NCBI RefSeq assembly: GCF_008831285.2
Contig: NC_045142.1
Coordinates: 9,357,952-9,421,951, forward strand
Length of the DNA stretch: 64,000 bases
Origin: Nymphaea colorata
Lineage: Eukaryota; Streptophyta; Magnoliopsida; Nymphaeales; Nymphaeaceae
Direction of reading: 5' to 3'
The position numbers were made by a program, and so were the translations under genes. This document shows positions 45,542-57,254 of the stretch, piece by piece. The notes beneath the pieces are model-generated. The model had not been told where the DNA came from. It saw only the letters and a program-made list of their open reading frames with translations, and searched no databases. Each line of letters begins with the position of its first letter. The stretch's first letter is position 1.

Positions 45542-48500
45542 TGTTCGCACCCCACTCCCTTTTCAAGAAGGTCGAAATGCGAGTCAGCAAAATTCTTTTA
45601 AAATTGGGGTTTTGAGAAAATTTTCAAGAGAAAGGGATCCGCTCGTCGGTACGAGGTCCAACCGTTCCTGCCGCCTTTAACAGGGGTAATTAGACCAAGG
45701 ACTAAGGATCATTTGGATCATATACGAGTTATTGATGTAAGTCCTATATGCTTATGCATTGAGGTTTTGGATTCAAGAACCGAAATTCATTTTTTTGAAT
45801 AAATGAATTTGAATATTGGGGGTTTTCAAGTTGGTTTAAAAACCTTTGTTTTGGTGTTATTTGAAACACATAATTCTTGAGGATTTTTGAAGATTTAGAA
45901 TTGAGTTCTTTGTTGTGAACTCTAGATGATGATGATCATCTTATGATAAAAATTGATTTTGAACTCTTCTTTTGTCAAATCATGTGATTTGTAGAATTCA
46001 TTCTTTTGAAAGAACATGGGTTCCAAATTGTTAGAAAACATGTTGTTTTTCAAATGCACTTTGGCCAAAAGATTATGAATGCATTGCTTGTGTTTTCTTT
46101 TGAAGTTAAGTGAAGTTTATAAATTCTCATTGCAATATGACTTGGTCACTTTTTGCAACTTAAATTTGAATCACTTAATTTCTTGAGAATGTGCATGTGG
46201 TGCCATTGATTTTGAGTGAAAGTGAATGCATGAAACGAGAATGAATGGAAACTATATGGAAAATTCATTCTTCTCTCTCTCATAATCCATCAAGATTCAT
46301 TCATATGAAACATACATTCTTCACTCCCTCATAATCTCTCAAAGTCCGTATTGCACGTCATACAATCTATACATGAAGATTGATTAAAATGTAGGACTTT
46401 CTCTATATGTGCTCATTATATGATTAAGCACATGAATTAGAGACGTAGTCCATAAGCTTGAGGCTTGACATAAAATTATCAAAATGATGAAAATATATAA
46501 ATGATGTCAAGTTCAATCTTTGAAACAGATGGGAGACATGGATGACGTCCACTTTTGTCTCAAAATAGCTAAAAATCAGACCTTGTGTTGATTTAAATAG
46601 CTGAAAATTGTGGACATTGATTCCAATAAGGACTTGTTTCTTAGATAGAAACAATGAGTTTTTCAAATCTATTCAAATTCCAGATTTCGTAGTAATGAAA
46701 TCATCAACTCCTTTGGATGATTCTAGGATGGTTGGTATTTCAAATACGTAAATTTTGATATTCTTAAACCAATTCCTATAAAACATGGTCTGATTTCAAC
46801 AACATACATACATCTTACGTATGGGTTTGCTGAAATTAAGTAAAAATGAAATGAAAGTAATTTATAATCTTGCACTAAAAAAATCAATAAAAATGGCCCA
46901 TTTCCTTAAAGACCGGTTTGGAAACATGTTCCAACCTGATTTTAAGGGAGGAATGTAATTTTTGACAAGAAATCGGATGCATATATGTACATATATAACA
47001 ATGTATACATATACGTACCTTACTTTTCAAAATGAAATTTTATCAAGGGACCGCATGACTCATGAATCATGATGATTCATGGCTGGGTTCTTTTATGTAG
47101 GAAGATTGAGAACTTGTTTCAAATCTTCCCTACTACCCTTGATTAATTAAATTGAAAGACATGAATCAAAATGACTGTGAATAAGAAAGAAAATAAAACA
47201 ATACTCAAGCTTATTCGTCCATCATTTCGCCATGCAAGGGTGGATCACATTCATAAAAACGTATCCATCCCTTATAGGCATTTTCATCATACGTGATGTA
47301 GCAAAATCACTCTCTCACCGTGGGATTCTCTCATGGTAGGGAGTTCAAAATGGTATTAAGTTGGTTCCTTTGAAAGGGACGTGGCCTTGGGGCCCATTTC
47401 GAAATTTGATACTTGGGTTCATATTTAAGAAAAACCGACATATGCATGCATTATGCATTAACATGTACATTGAAGCGTAGGTTTCCCTTAGCTGGACATC
47501 ATTCCCAGCCGTAAGCAAATGAAAATAAACCCTCCCACGAATTGTTGGAATTAAAATAAATCAACAATAAGCTAAAGTAGAAGAGAAGTAAGTTAAGATC
47601 ACCTACCTTGCGGTCGGTCTTGATGTTTGTCCTTCGTCTTCACTTGTTTTCTAACCCAAGCAATCCTAAGCAAGAATCCAACCGTGGATTCAAGCTTAGC
47701 AAAGCTAGAATAAGAAATAGCTTGCTTGCTGGAATTTGGAGTGGTAAAGAGGGCTTCTCACCACGAAAATCCTAAGTAAGGGTTCACTTAAGCACCCTAA
47801 CTTAGCAAAATCAATGGGGAAGATAGAAGAAAGTGAAGAAGAGAATGTGAGAAAAAGGGGAAGGGGGCTTGGACGAACCTCTTCTCTCTTCCTTGGCTTC
47901 TCCCTCCTAGCTCCTTGGCTGCAGCAATTTGATAGAATGCTCCAAAATTTCGTCCTCCCCCTTGGTGGCCAAGGGGAGGTTTATATAGAGGAGGAGGTGG
48001 GTTCAACCACCTTCTTAACTCACCTTGGGAACTTACTTAAGACCTTGCGGACTTGTAAAATGAGTTAAATAGACTTTAAAGGCTCTAATTGACCATTTCT
48101 CAGCCCATTTCCACGAGCTAGGTGGGCTGGGCTAGGTTTGGTCAACTTGGGTTCAGACCTAGGTGACCATTTTGACCAAAATTTTGGATGAAAATGCCCT
48201 TACACAGGGTTTTGCCCTTATTTTGTACTATTTATTTTTTTTTTGTTTGAAATCGAGCTTATAAGGTTAAAACCTAGTTACTAAGCTCCAAATGCCATTG
48301 AATTATGATAATTAAATTTAAATTTTAATAAAATTTAAAAATTTTATCAAATTTGGTTCGAAAAGGGTATTTTCGTCCAAAACTTGATTGAAAATGGATT
48401 TCAACTGAATCAAACTTTCACTTGAGAAATTCAATTTAAATTTGGTATTTGATTCAAGCATTTGACAAATTCAAATGTTTATTTGCCTTTCATAAACCAT

Positions 48501-49372
48501 TTTAGGCTTTTTAATCTTAAGTTGACCGCAGAAGGGCAAAATTGTCCAAATTGATCAATTTCGACCAATTGACCAAAGTCAAAGCTCATTTGCAAGTAGT
48601 TTGACTTTATTTGAGGTAATTTGATAAATTTGGGTCAAGAAAGCTCTTAATTGAGCTAAATTGTACTTTGACTGAGTTTAGTCAAAGTGGGTTTGGTTCG
48701 GTCAAAGTCTATTTTCGTCCATTAATTGGATCATGAGACAGACTTACGTTTTGACTATGTTGAGCCCATGGTGACCGAACCTAGCTGGAATTGGCACCAC
48801 ATTTGAGTGCACCCGGGTCAAACCTACTTGGATTAAGTAGGTTAGGTGAGTTTGACCAGTCTACTAATTGCTTCCTTGGAAATGATTTTTTTTCTTTAAG
48901 GAGGATCTGGTTAAAGAAGAGAGAGAGACATAAATGTCTCTCTTTTCCTAGGTTTCTCCTTTATTTCTTCTTGAAAATGACTTTTCTTCAATTAATTTGA
49001 GAGAAAATATTTATTTATTATTTTTTTTTGACATGGAGGGGGGCATGGCCCCTGGGGAGGGCTCTTGACCACACGGGCTAGGTGGGGCCCACACGTGGGT
49101 CCCACGTAGCATTTTAGACTGAATTAGATCCAATTCTTGGATCTAAGTCAAAATTTGCATTTTGCAATTGGATTTGGATTTCAAATGACATTTGCAATTG
49201 AATTTGGACTCGTAATCCTGCATTGGGATTCGTGTATCGGGTTAAATTCACGATTTGAATCTAATTGTTCTTTAGATTCGAAATTGGCTTTGAAATTGTA
49301 AATTTTCACAATTCTTTTGTGAAATTTTCACATTGCTTCAATTTTGATGTGGAAAAATTTGGGGTGTTAACA
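45542..49372 (-). repeat. Young element LTR 3 (5' LTR on coding strand)
   Basis: 3831 bp, clean sequence, bounded by TGTTCGCACC and GGGGTGTTAACA. It carries private changes relative to the other LTRs: a GAAT duplication near 46240, a CATT insertion near 47501, and several substitutions. The minus-strand TATA box at 47980-47987 should be the promoter of the element. Confidence 0.95.
47980..47987 (-). promoter_or_regulatory. LTR TATA box (TATATAAA), LTR 3
   Basis: Same position in the LTR as 23350-23357. As part of the 5' LTR it is the most likely start of the full-length transcript, which would run leftwards through PMD, gag and pol. Confidence 0.65.
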
Positions 49373-49377
49373 CCTGC
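49373..49377. other. 5-bp target site duplication (CCTGC), right
   Basis: Pairs with 20915-20919 and marks the right limit of the young insertion. Confidence 0.9.
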
Positions 49378-49642
49378 AAGAGACAAATATGCAATGTGAA
49401 AGCCACCCACGCAGGTAAGGAGTCAAACCTGCAATGCAAGACAAGGCAACCCATTTCAAGGGGGTTAAACCTGAATTCAATATTGGCAAACCTAGGCAGG
49501 TATGGGGTTAAGCCTACTACATAAGCTCAAACAACCCACTCAGGTAAAGGGTTAAGCCTGAAACATCTCTCCCAACATGTTTTGTTTGAAAAATTTGTGG
49601 TGTTTATCTTTGTCAGTAAGCACGGCTAACACCGGCTTAGTA
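49378..49642 (+). repeat. Outer element 3' UTR with ~28-bp hairpin-forming repeats
   Basis: Four degenerate copies of a motif like CCCAC-CAGGTAAGGGGTTAA-CCTG occur between about 49408 and 49560, spaced roughly 45-55 bp. The CAGG...CCTG ends of each can pair around the GGGTTAA centre. The insertion site of the young element (ACCTGC) appears to lie inside a further copy. Tandem repeats just before the polypurine tract are common in Tat/Ogre elements. Confidence 0.6.
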
Positions 49643-49657
49643 ACAAAGAGGGGTATC
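49643..49657 (+). other. Polypurine tract of the outer element
   Basis: ACAAAGAGGGGTATC directly before the TG of the right LTR, matching the tract of the young element in all but one base. Confidence 0.85.
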
Positions 49658-50509
49658 TGTAATCACCCCCAAATTTTTTTAAAAGACTACGTTATTTTAT
49701 CCAATCACAAAACCCAAATTTAGACTCAAGATTCAAATCCAAGGGCCAAATTTCATATCCAAATTAGGTCCAAAACCCGAGTTCGGATCCAAATCGAGCA
49801 TTTCAGACTCAAAATTCGAATCACATTCAAAACGACAAAATTTGGACATCGCGCTTGCACAGACATTCCCTTTGTTTTAAAAACTCATTTCTCATGCCAA
49901 AACATGTTTTAAACCTAAGTCTCACGCTCGAACGAGTCGACAACCGACTAAACCAAAATTCGATTTAGGACGAGCTCAGAGTCTACCAAAATGGAGTCGG
50001 CCGCCTGTTTTTAACAAAAACTTTTCTTTTACACATTTCAAATAAAAAAATGTTTTCTATATAAACAATATTTTTTATTTCATTTTAGTATATTTCATCT
50101 AATTTTATTTAAATTTAAAAAAGGGGGGGTTTCATCGCGCGACGTGCACGCGATAGCTGCAGCGATCGCTACAGCGTGTGACAGCGCCTTATGCATTGCA
50201 GCGCGTGTCTCTCCTTTCCTATTTTTCTTGCGACAGTGCCCGGGCATGGGCCACAGTGTGGGCCCCCCTCCCTTTTCCTATTTTTCTTGCAAAAACGCCT
50301 CCCAAGGGGTGGTTTTGGCTCCCTTGAGTGGGCAATAGCCCTGCCCACACCTCAAAAGGGTGTTGGCAGGGCTAATGGCCTATCCCATTTAGTCAAATCC
50401 TATTTTTCTAAAAAAATTTTGAAAATAATTCAAAATTCTTTCAAATTCGGATGAAAATGTTGGGAAATTCAAAAAAAATCAAATTTTAGATTTTGGCTCC
50501 AAAATTCTC

Positions 50510-50517
50510 TATAAATA
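50510..50517 (+). promoter_or_regulatory. LTR TATA box (TATAAATA), right copy
   Basis: Counterpart of 11970-11977; conserved with its CCCCCCAC flank. From here transcription would run into the right flank. Confidence 0.6.
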
Positions 50518-50847
50518 CCCCCCACAATCTCCCATCTTTGGTAAGGATTGGTCTTTGGGAGAAACTCTAGTGTATTCTCACTTGAAGACTTAAAGTTTCT
50601 CTTGAGCTCTCTCTCTCTCCCTCTTCTTCTTTTCATTTTTCACCAACTTGGAGCAAACTACAACTCTTCAAGGGAGCACCAAAGATCTCTTGGAGGACTC
50701 ATCTTCATCATATTGGAGCTTCATTCAATGTGAGTTTAAGATTATTTCAAGCATGGTTGTTCATTTTTCCTAAATTATTCTCACTAGAGGTATTTAATCA
50801 ATATCTCACATCTTTCTTTCTTCATTTTTCTCTCTTCTTCCTCTCCC

Positions 50848-51530
50848 CATGGCCAAAGAAGATATCTCTCAATCTCTATTTTAGAGACAAGAGGCTATGC
50901 TCAAGTGTACCGGGAGCATCGAAAGATGAGATGGTTTTTCATTTTATGATTAAATCGTCATCTCTCTCATTTCTTTCATATTTTTTTTTCTCTATTCTTT
51001 CTCTTCCCATGGCCAAAGGAGATAGCTCTTACTCTATATTTTAGGGTGAATAGGTTATGCTCGAGTGCACCAGAAACATGAAAAGATGAGATGATCTTTC
51101 ATTTCATGATTCAATCATGTTCTTTCTTTTCTTGATTATGATGTTGTTGTTGTCCTTTCTCTTCATGAATATATTCTTGTGGTTATTGTTATTTCCTTTC
51201 TTCAATAGTCTTGTTGTTGTTCTCTTATTTCCTCTTATTTTTCTTTCTCATCCTCTCCCCATGGCAAAAGGAGATAGCCCTCAATCTCTATTTTAGAGAC
51301 AAGAGACTATGCTCAAGTGCACCGGGAGCATGAGAAGATGAGATGATCTTTCATTCCCATGCTTGAGTCATATTATTTCATTTCTTGAAAATAGTTTTGT
51401 CTTGCTTCCCCTCTTTTTCTCTTCCTCATTTCCCCATTGCTAAAGGAGATAGCTCTCAATCTCTATTTTAGACTCAAGAAGCTATACTCAAATGGATCGG
51501 AAACATGAAAAGATGAGATGATATTTTCTT
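50848..51530 (+). repeat. Four tandem hairpin-bearing units in the right LTR
   Basis: Units begin at 50848, 51008, 51260 and 51434. Units one and three keep both inverted repeats (TCTCTA/TAGAGA and ATGCTC/GAGCAT). Units two and four have lost pairing in the second hairpin. An unrelated GTTGTT-rich stretch separates units two and three. Confidence 0.8.
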
Positions 51531-52240
51531 TCATAGTTGAATCATGTTCTCCCTCTTGGTTGAATCTCTCTATCTCTTTTTCCTTTCATGAATATTGTCT
51601 ACATATTATCCATGCATAGTTGCTTGGTTTTCTATTTATATGTGAATATATGGCGAGAATGAGAATATGGTTTTGGAAGTTTTACTATATATTAATTTTG
51701 AGGTTGGTGCTTGTCCAACCAGGAAAGAACCTTCACGAATTTGTATATGTTAAAGTGCATTTTCATATCATTTCTCGTTAGTTTCCTTTTAATCACTCGA
51801 TTAGGAACCCTAATGAGCACTCTATCGTGTTATTTGAGTTTCTTCCATAGCCAACGATGGAAGAAACATATTCCCTTACAACCAATAAAATAACTATGTT
51901 TTATGTTTATGTTTTCCAAAATATTTTCAAAAGGATCCTTTCTAATATGGCTTTGAAAACTTTGCTGAGACTCTTGCATGAGTCCAGGCTCCGATCTGCC
52001 CTACATCAAACTTGAAGTTAGATATTTTAAATTATCTTTAATCCCATGAATACATACATGTATTTACAAGTTACATACATATGTGTGCACATGATAAGTT
52101 TTATCATTCTCTCTCTTTGTTTACATATTTCATTTTACAAATTTTCGTATTAATATGAGTTCATACATATATATGAATCTTCTACTTTCTCTCTCTAGAA
52201 TATTTTTCTCCCTTCAAGTCCAATGCCTTCATCTACAAAT

Positions 52241-52262
52241 TATATATATATATATATATATA
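52241..52262. repeat. (TA)n microsatellite
   Basis: Eleven TA units within the right LTR of the outer element. Confidence 0.9.
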
Positions 52263-52476
52263 TTTCTCCATTTTTTTTCCTTTAAAATCTCTCTTTCTGT
52301 TCAAGTCAATGTTATTTTTACAAGCTTCCATATATGTGTTTATGTGATTGTATATACACATGTATGTGCATCTTCTCTATCTCCCTCTCTTTCTCCCTTT
52401 CGTTTGAAAGTTTCATTTTCTTTCTATACTAAGATTCAAACCTCATTTTCATAAACTTACATATATGTATCTATAC

Positions 52477-52526
<50 letters not shown>
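52477..52526. repeat. (TA)n microsatellite
   Basis: About 24 TA units within the right LTR of the outer element. Confidence 0.9.
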
Positions 52527-52527
<1 letters not shown>

Positions 52528-53364
52528 TTTAAATCTTCGATTTTGTGATTTTCAATATCTCTTTCTCTCTCTCATTCCCTATATTTTCTTATGATCAAGT
52601 ATCTCATCTCTTGCACATTTTTCTTCTTCAAGATCATTTTTATTTACCGACTTCACTAAGACCACAACTCAAGTAATGAACCAATATTGGATTCATGCTT
52701 GATGGTCGACAATCTCAATCCAATTTTAAATGATTTCTTTCTTTGTAAAAATGTTTATGATAACTTTAAAAACAAAAATCTTAGGTGTATATTGTGGTAG
52801 GAATGCTTTAGATCAATGTTGTAGTAGGAATGAGTCATCTTTTTTTCAATCATATAGGATCAATGCATCCACGCATTTGCCTCCACTTAATATCACAAAT
52901 AAACACAATCATATCTCTAAAAGAACTTAAGCAAGATGAGATGGAGCTCTAATTAGGTGGGAATCGAATTCGAGTAAAATTTCAAACCTACTTAAACCCT
53001 CAAGAAAACACTAAAATGACTTTAAAATAATTTTCCAAGCTTTCCAAATAATATTTACAAAGATTTCCTAACTCTAGTCTTCCTCAAAATGTTTCACATT
53101 CTCAAGTAATTCTTCAAGAACCTTTTTCAAAAGTTTGAAACATCAAACTTTCAATATTCTTACACACCGCATATAGAAAAGATATTTAAGCCCAAAGTGA
53201 AATGCATCAATAATAAACATAGCCATTGGATTGATTACCTCCGGTAAAGGCACCGGAAACGGTCGATCCTCGTACCGTCGGGCGAGTCCCTTTCTTTCTC
53301 ATTTCAAAATAAAACTCATTTTTTTGTAGCACTCCAAATACCAAAAATTTTTGGGATGTGAACA

Positions 53365-53946
53365 ATTTGTATAGTTGTTTGTTTATGAGCTTGCAATTCT
53401 TTTAATACTTTGGTTTATGAATATCATTTGTGGAAGAGGTGAGCAATGATTGTTTATTTCAAATTGAATTGGTGCTTCCTGAATTACATACGAGTCGATA
53501 TATATGATAATAGTAGTTTCTTGAATGTTCTTCCTCATCTTTCATTATATGACAATTTATTTTGCTTCTTTTTGGCAGTTTTTCAACAAAGCTAGTGGAC
53601 ATGTATTTTTCATGCTGATATTTTTTTACAAGGCCAACTTATAACCAAATTTTTAATTCAATCTGGGAGAACTTTTTTGGGGAAGCCTAATGTTGAGGAT
53701 ATCTATAAAAACTAAGTGCTTGGATCTCTTTTAAAGAATAGATCTTTGATTGGAACCTCTCATTGAAAATTTTTGACACTCAAAATTATGGGTTCAGTGG
53801 GTGAAAGACACATGTGTATGCCTTTCATAGCTATGCTTCCCATAAGAGGAGAAATATGACATTCATAGGATTTGCAATGAGGGCATTAATAATTCAACAG
53901 ACGATGCTTGAATGTCAACTTAGTGTATTAATCTTTTTGTGATACT
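53365..53946. other. Intergenic DNA right of the outer element
   Basis: AT-rich; no gene, repeat or RNA recognised. Confidence 0.5.
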
Positions 53947-55240
53947 GTTATTGCTTTTCTAAAGATAATTTTTTAGTTGACATCTTCTTCATTTGGTTGT
54001 GGACCTTGGGTCAATGAAGATGCAAATGGTCTCTTCTTGGCTTTGATTGCATTAATATGTAGCTCTTTGACTCTCTTCAGTATGCCACTTCCATTTTAAG
54101 GTGAACTTATTGGATTGTTGTTTTTATATATTTATACATTTAAGAGCTGTTAGTATAATTTCATTTTAAAGCTTATAGCTGCGAGTAGATCAAAGTACAT
54201 ATCAGATTAAATGAATAAGGTGGCAAGCAAATATTTTGAGAAAAGGGATTGATTTCTTGATAAATGTTTTACAACCATGAACAATTCTATTACTCTACCG
54301 TAATTGCATTTTTTTAACATATCATTTGTACTTAATCAATCTTTTCTTTTTGTGGGTAAAGGCTATCACACTTTGATTGAGTTGTTGCTACATAATTGGA
54401 CCTAAATTTTTGAAGCTAAAGTAGATAGTCTTCAAACTGGGGCCATAAAATTGGTCAGCTTTTACTCTTAACTTTGTAATTATGTTATTCTTTTTCTAAA
54501 GATAACTTTTTAGTTGACATCTTCTTCATTTGGTTGTGGACCTTAGTGAAGATGAAAATGGGCTCTTCCTAGCTTTGATTTCATCGATATGTAACACTTT
54601 AACTATGTCCTTTGTGCCACTTGCATTTTAAGGTGAACTCATTGGATTATTTTTTCCATATATTTATATATTTAAGAACTCTTACTATAATTTCATGTTA
54701 AAGCTTATTGCTGCGAATAGATCAAAGTACATATCAGATAAAATAAATAAGGTGGCAACCAAATATTTTGAGAAAACATGTTGATTTCTTAATAAATATT
54801 TTACAACCAGGCACGATTCTATTGCTGCACCGTAATTATGTTTTCTACCAAAAAGTAAAAGAAGTATTTAACTTTCAATGCAATGTTGTCCAGATTCACT
54901 TGTTCAAAAGGTGAATCATGTGAAATTTATCTTACTAGTGCCACTCAAGGAAACGTGTTTGTTATGGAAATCAAGGTGCACATCTCAGTGCATATATTTG
55001 ACAAACACAAATTCATATATTTCTGTGTCAGATTCAAGCATATTGGGATTAGCATTTTTTTTTTACATATGCTTTCTTTTAACATATGGTTCATACTTAA
55101 TCAATCTTTTCTTTTTGTGGGTAAAGTCTGTCACACACTTATTGAGTTGCCGCTACATAATTGGCCCAAAATTTTTGAAGCTAAAGTAGGTTGTATTCAA
55201 ACTAAGGTCATAAAATTGGTCAGCTTTTACTCATAGTTTT
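53947..55240. repeat. Tandem duplication, ~535-bp unit, second copy with insertion
   Basis: Unit A (53947-54478) and unit B (54484-55240) align from GTTATT-CTTTTCTAAAGATAA through AAAATTGGTCAGCTTTTACTC. They differ by roughly 10-15%. Unit B has about 230 extra bp near 54846-55079. A short open frame lies in the extra segment, but I do not recognise it. It is not related to the nearby transposons as far as I can see. Confidence 0.85.
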
Positions 55241-56099
55241 ACAACATAAATCTATTTGAAGGCCACTTTTGTGCAATTTCTCAAGTTCATGCTTCAATTA
55301 ATCGCATGAGTTAGTTTTCTTTTTTTAATCATTTTGTTTTTAAATGTTGAATGGTGGAATCAAAATGGATACTTGTTGTCTACTTAGATGATCACCAAAA
55401 ACCATTGCTATTGTTTGATGTTTAAATAATTGTCCCAGAGATTTTCAGTTGCATGTACCCTGTGGATCTTTATTGGCATGATAGTTCTTCACTCCATAAT
55501 TATCCCACTACCCAAGAGGGGGATAGTTTTCCATAGGCCTTGACCTTGTGGCAGCAACTTAGTATTTTTTTCTATGAAATGGACAAAAAAAATAATAAAT
55601 AAGAGATCCAAATAAGACGCTTAAGTGGTAGTTACAATTTATATATTGCCACTTCAAAAGCATTCCATTATTATAGATATGATTCTTAAATACAAAAATT
55701 AATGCTCACATAATTGCAACTATATGTACTAAAACAAGGACATTGTACTTTTGTTTCTATGAACTTGTCTTTGAAAAACACGAAGTTCTTGATGCACACA
55801 ATGTTCTTCTTTTTTTTTATTTCTTTAGTTTGCAGAGGAAGGCCCAGCTTGACAAAAAATGTCATAGATGAATGCTGAATTCTTCTTATCTGAAGTAATA
55901 GGCATTGCATGAGTTAGTTTGATTATTTCTATCATGTTATAAATTTTGATACTTAGATTGCTTGATACTAGTTATGCATTTTCTATTCACGTCCTTTTTT
56001 TCCCTTACATCTCTTGTAATACATTTGATATGGAAGATTCTGAGACACAAAGAAGTGAGAAAGCTGACAGTTTGGTTTGACTATTGGACAATGTGATTA
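55241..56099. other. Intergenic DNA, no gene recognised
   Basis: AT-rich, no supported feature. It may contain the left end of the Harbinger relic, but I could not identify its inverted repeat. Confidence 0.45.
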
Positions 56100-56560
56100 A
56101 TTAGTGCAGCTTCTGTTAGAGTAAGCTTGTATAATTGGCATGAAATTAGGTGGAGGGCTGGCAGAAAGAGCATACACAGCCATTGAGAAAAAATTGATTG
56201 TGAAATTTGGGCCAAATTTTACATAAGAAAAAATTGGGAACAAATTTAAGGTTTTCAAAACCCATATTTGCAAAGAAATTTTGAATACGAGTAGGCTTGG
56301 ATGGGACCCCAATGCAAAGTGTTTTGATTTTGATGATGAAGTTTGGGATGAGTACATCAAGGTAAGTGTATAGAATAGGTTAGGTGCATTTATGTTTTCA
56401 ATTTTATATGTTTGAGAGTGTTTTCTTATGCAACATATTACAGAAATATCCAAATGGGATGAAATACAGGAACCCACAAAAGTAGAGATATTATGAAGAA
56501 CTTCAAACGATTTGTGGAGATAGTGATGATAATAGTGAAGAAAAAAGTTAATTGCAATAA
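56100..56560 (+). pseudogene. PIF/Harbinger Myb/SANT-like partner protein relic
   Basis: The plus strand reads GLGWDPNAKCFDFDDEVWDEYIK (in segments) up to about 56360. A GTAAGTG donor follows, and after about 80 bp the frame KYPNGMKYRNPQ...YYEELQTICGDSDDNSEE. This is the typical Myb/SANT-like DNA-binding domain (W-D-P...D-E-W-W-D-E-Y-I...P-x-A-x-x-F-R...Y-x-x-L-x-x-I-x-G-D) of plant proteins that accompany Harbinger transposases, with its intron preserved. Upstream, a FG-NFT-KIG-KFK-like stretch can be read across a frame change. Stops show that it is dead. In active elements the protein escorts transposase to the nucleus and the element ends. Confidence 0.7.
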
Positions 56561-57254
56561 TATGTTTACAAATGAATGTGAAGAACCCTTGCCAATAACA
56601 CCTGATCTCGAATCTATAACTTTTCCAATCTAGGTTGATAAAGGCCAATTATTCACACACATGTTGAATGATGAAAGTCCAACACAGTCCCCACATCGGT
56701 GAACACATCATGAGCATTTTTCAAACATTAGTAGCACTAGCAAAAGTAAAAATGCAAGGCATCTTTTGATGAGGATTATGTTCATTATTGGGTGCAATGT
56801 GAATAACATAAAGATACCTGCAAAAGATAGAAAAAATCTTAATTTTAGCAATTGTGAACCTAAGTTGCAATACTCTTGGTTGTTCACAAAGCTATCAAGG
56901 TTTTAAATATGATATATTGTTCGAGTTGCATAATTAGTTGTTTTTATACAAGCCTTGGTAATGTTATTATCTATATATGCACGGTTGTTATTCTTATGTG
57001 CATGCATTTGTTTTAATATATAACTTGTTGAATGATATATTTGAATTGTATCTGTTTGGATTTCATGTTGAATTTTATTTTTAATACATGAGTATGTTAT
57101 TTAATAGACATGTTGGATAACAATAAAAATGACCACTCCTAACTCAACTCATATTGATGGTGTTGCTCTGTGTACATCGACATCCATGCATTGTGTATCC
57201 ACATAGAGATGGTGGTTTCCTTTTTATTCTATTCAAAATGTCATTCAAGGTCAT
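56561..57254. other. Spacer between the two Harbinger relics
   Basis: About 700 bp, AT-rich, no coding block recognised. Confidence 0.5.

Larger units (their letters stand above)
20920..49372 (-). mobile_element. Young Tat-type Ty3/gypsy element, assembled as LTR-INT-LTR-INT-LTR
   Basis: Three LTRs (20920-24741, 33909-36357 with a gap, 45542-49372) enclose two internal regions (24742-33908 and 36358-45541, 9167 and 9184 bp). All coding is on the minus strand, so the right-hand LTR is the 5' one. The ends are TGTTAACACCCC and GGTGCGAACA on the coding strand. Outer LTRs 1 and 3 differ by about nine substitutions and three short indels over 3.8 kb, so insertion was very recent. A single element of this type would be about 16.8 kb. 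Whether the tandem is real or an assembly product is treated in the findings. Confidence 0.9.
11352..53364 (+). mobile_element. Outer Tat-type Ty3/gypsy element, decayed and interrupted
   Basis: A plus-strand LTR retrotransposon. In order it has: left LTR (11352-12959, truncated and internally deleted), primer site, PMD ORF relic, gag, protease and G-patch, pol with RT, two RNase H domains and integrase, 3' repeats, polypurine tract and right LTR (49658-53364). A minus-strand element of a related family fills 20920-49372. The two LTRs differ at many positions (by eye on the order of one base in seven in the first 150 bp), so this is an old insertion. The dual RNase H places it in the Tat group. 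The 5-bp target duplication cannot be checked because the left LTR has lost its terminus. Confidence 0.9.
49658..53364 (+). repeat. Outer element right LTR (3707 bp)
   Basis: Starts TGTAATCACCCCC and ends GTGAACA. It carries the TATA box at 50510-50517, four hairpin-bearing repeat units (50848-51530) and a pyrimidine- and AT-repeat-rich 1.6-kb segment (51657-53264) missing from the left LTR. No coding sequence. It is followed by ATTTG, which would be the target duplication if the left end were preserved. Confidence 0.9.

Noticed and set aside
49378-49642. CRISPR-like spaced repeats
   Set aside because: The repeats are degenerate, the spacers are similar to each other, and the context is the 3' UTR of a plant retrotransposon.
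56097-56648. 183-codon minus-strand frame
   Set aside because: It is antisense to the Myb/SANT-like Harbinger relic, whose plus-strand motifs are recognisable; the antisense frame has no similarity.
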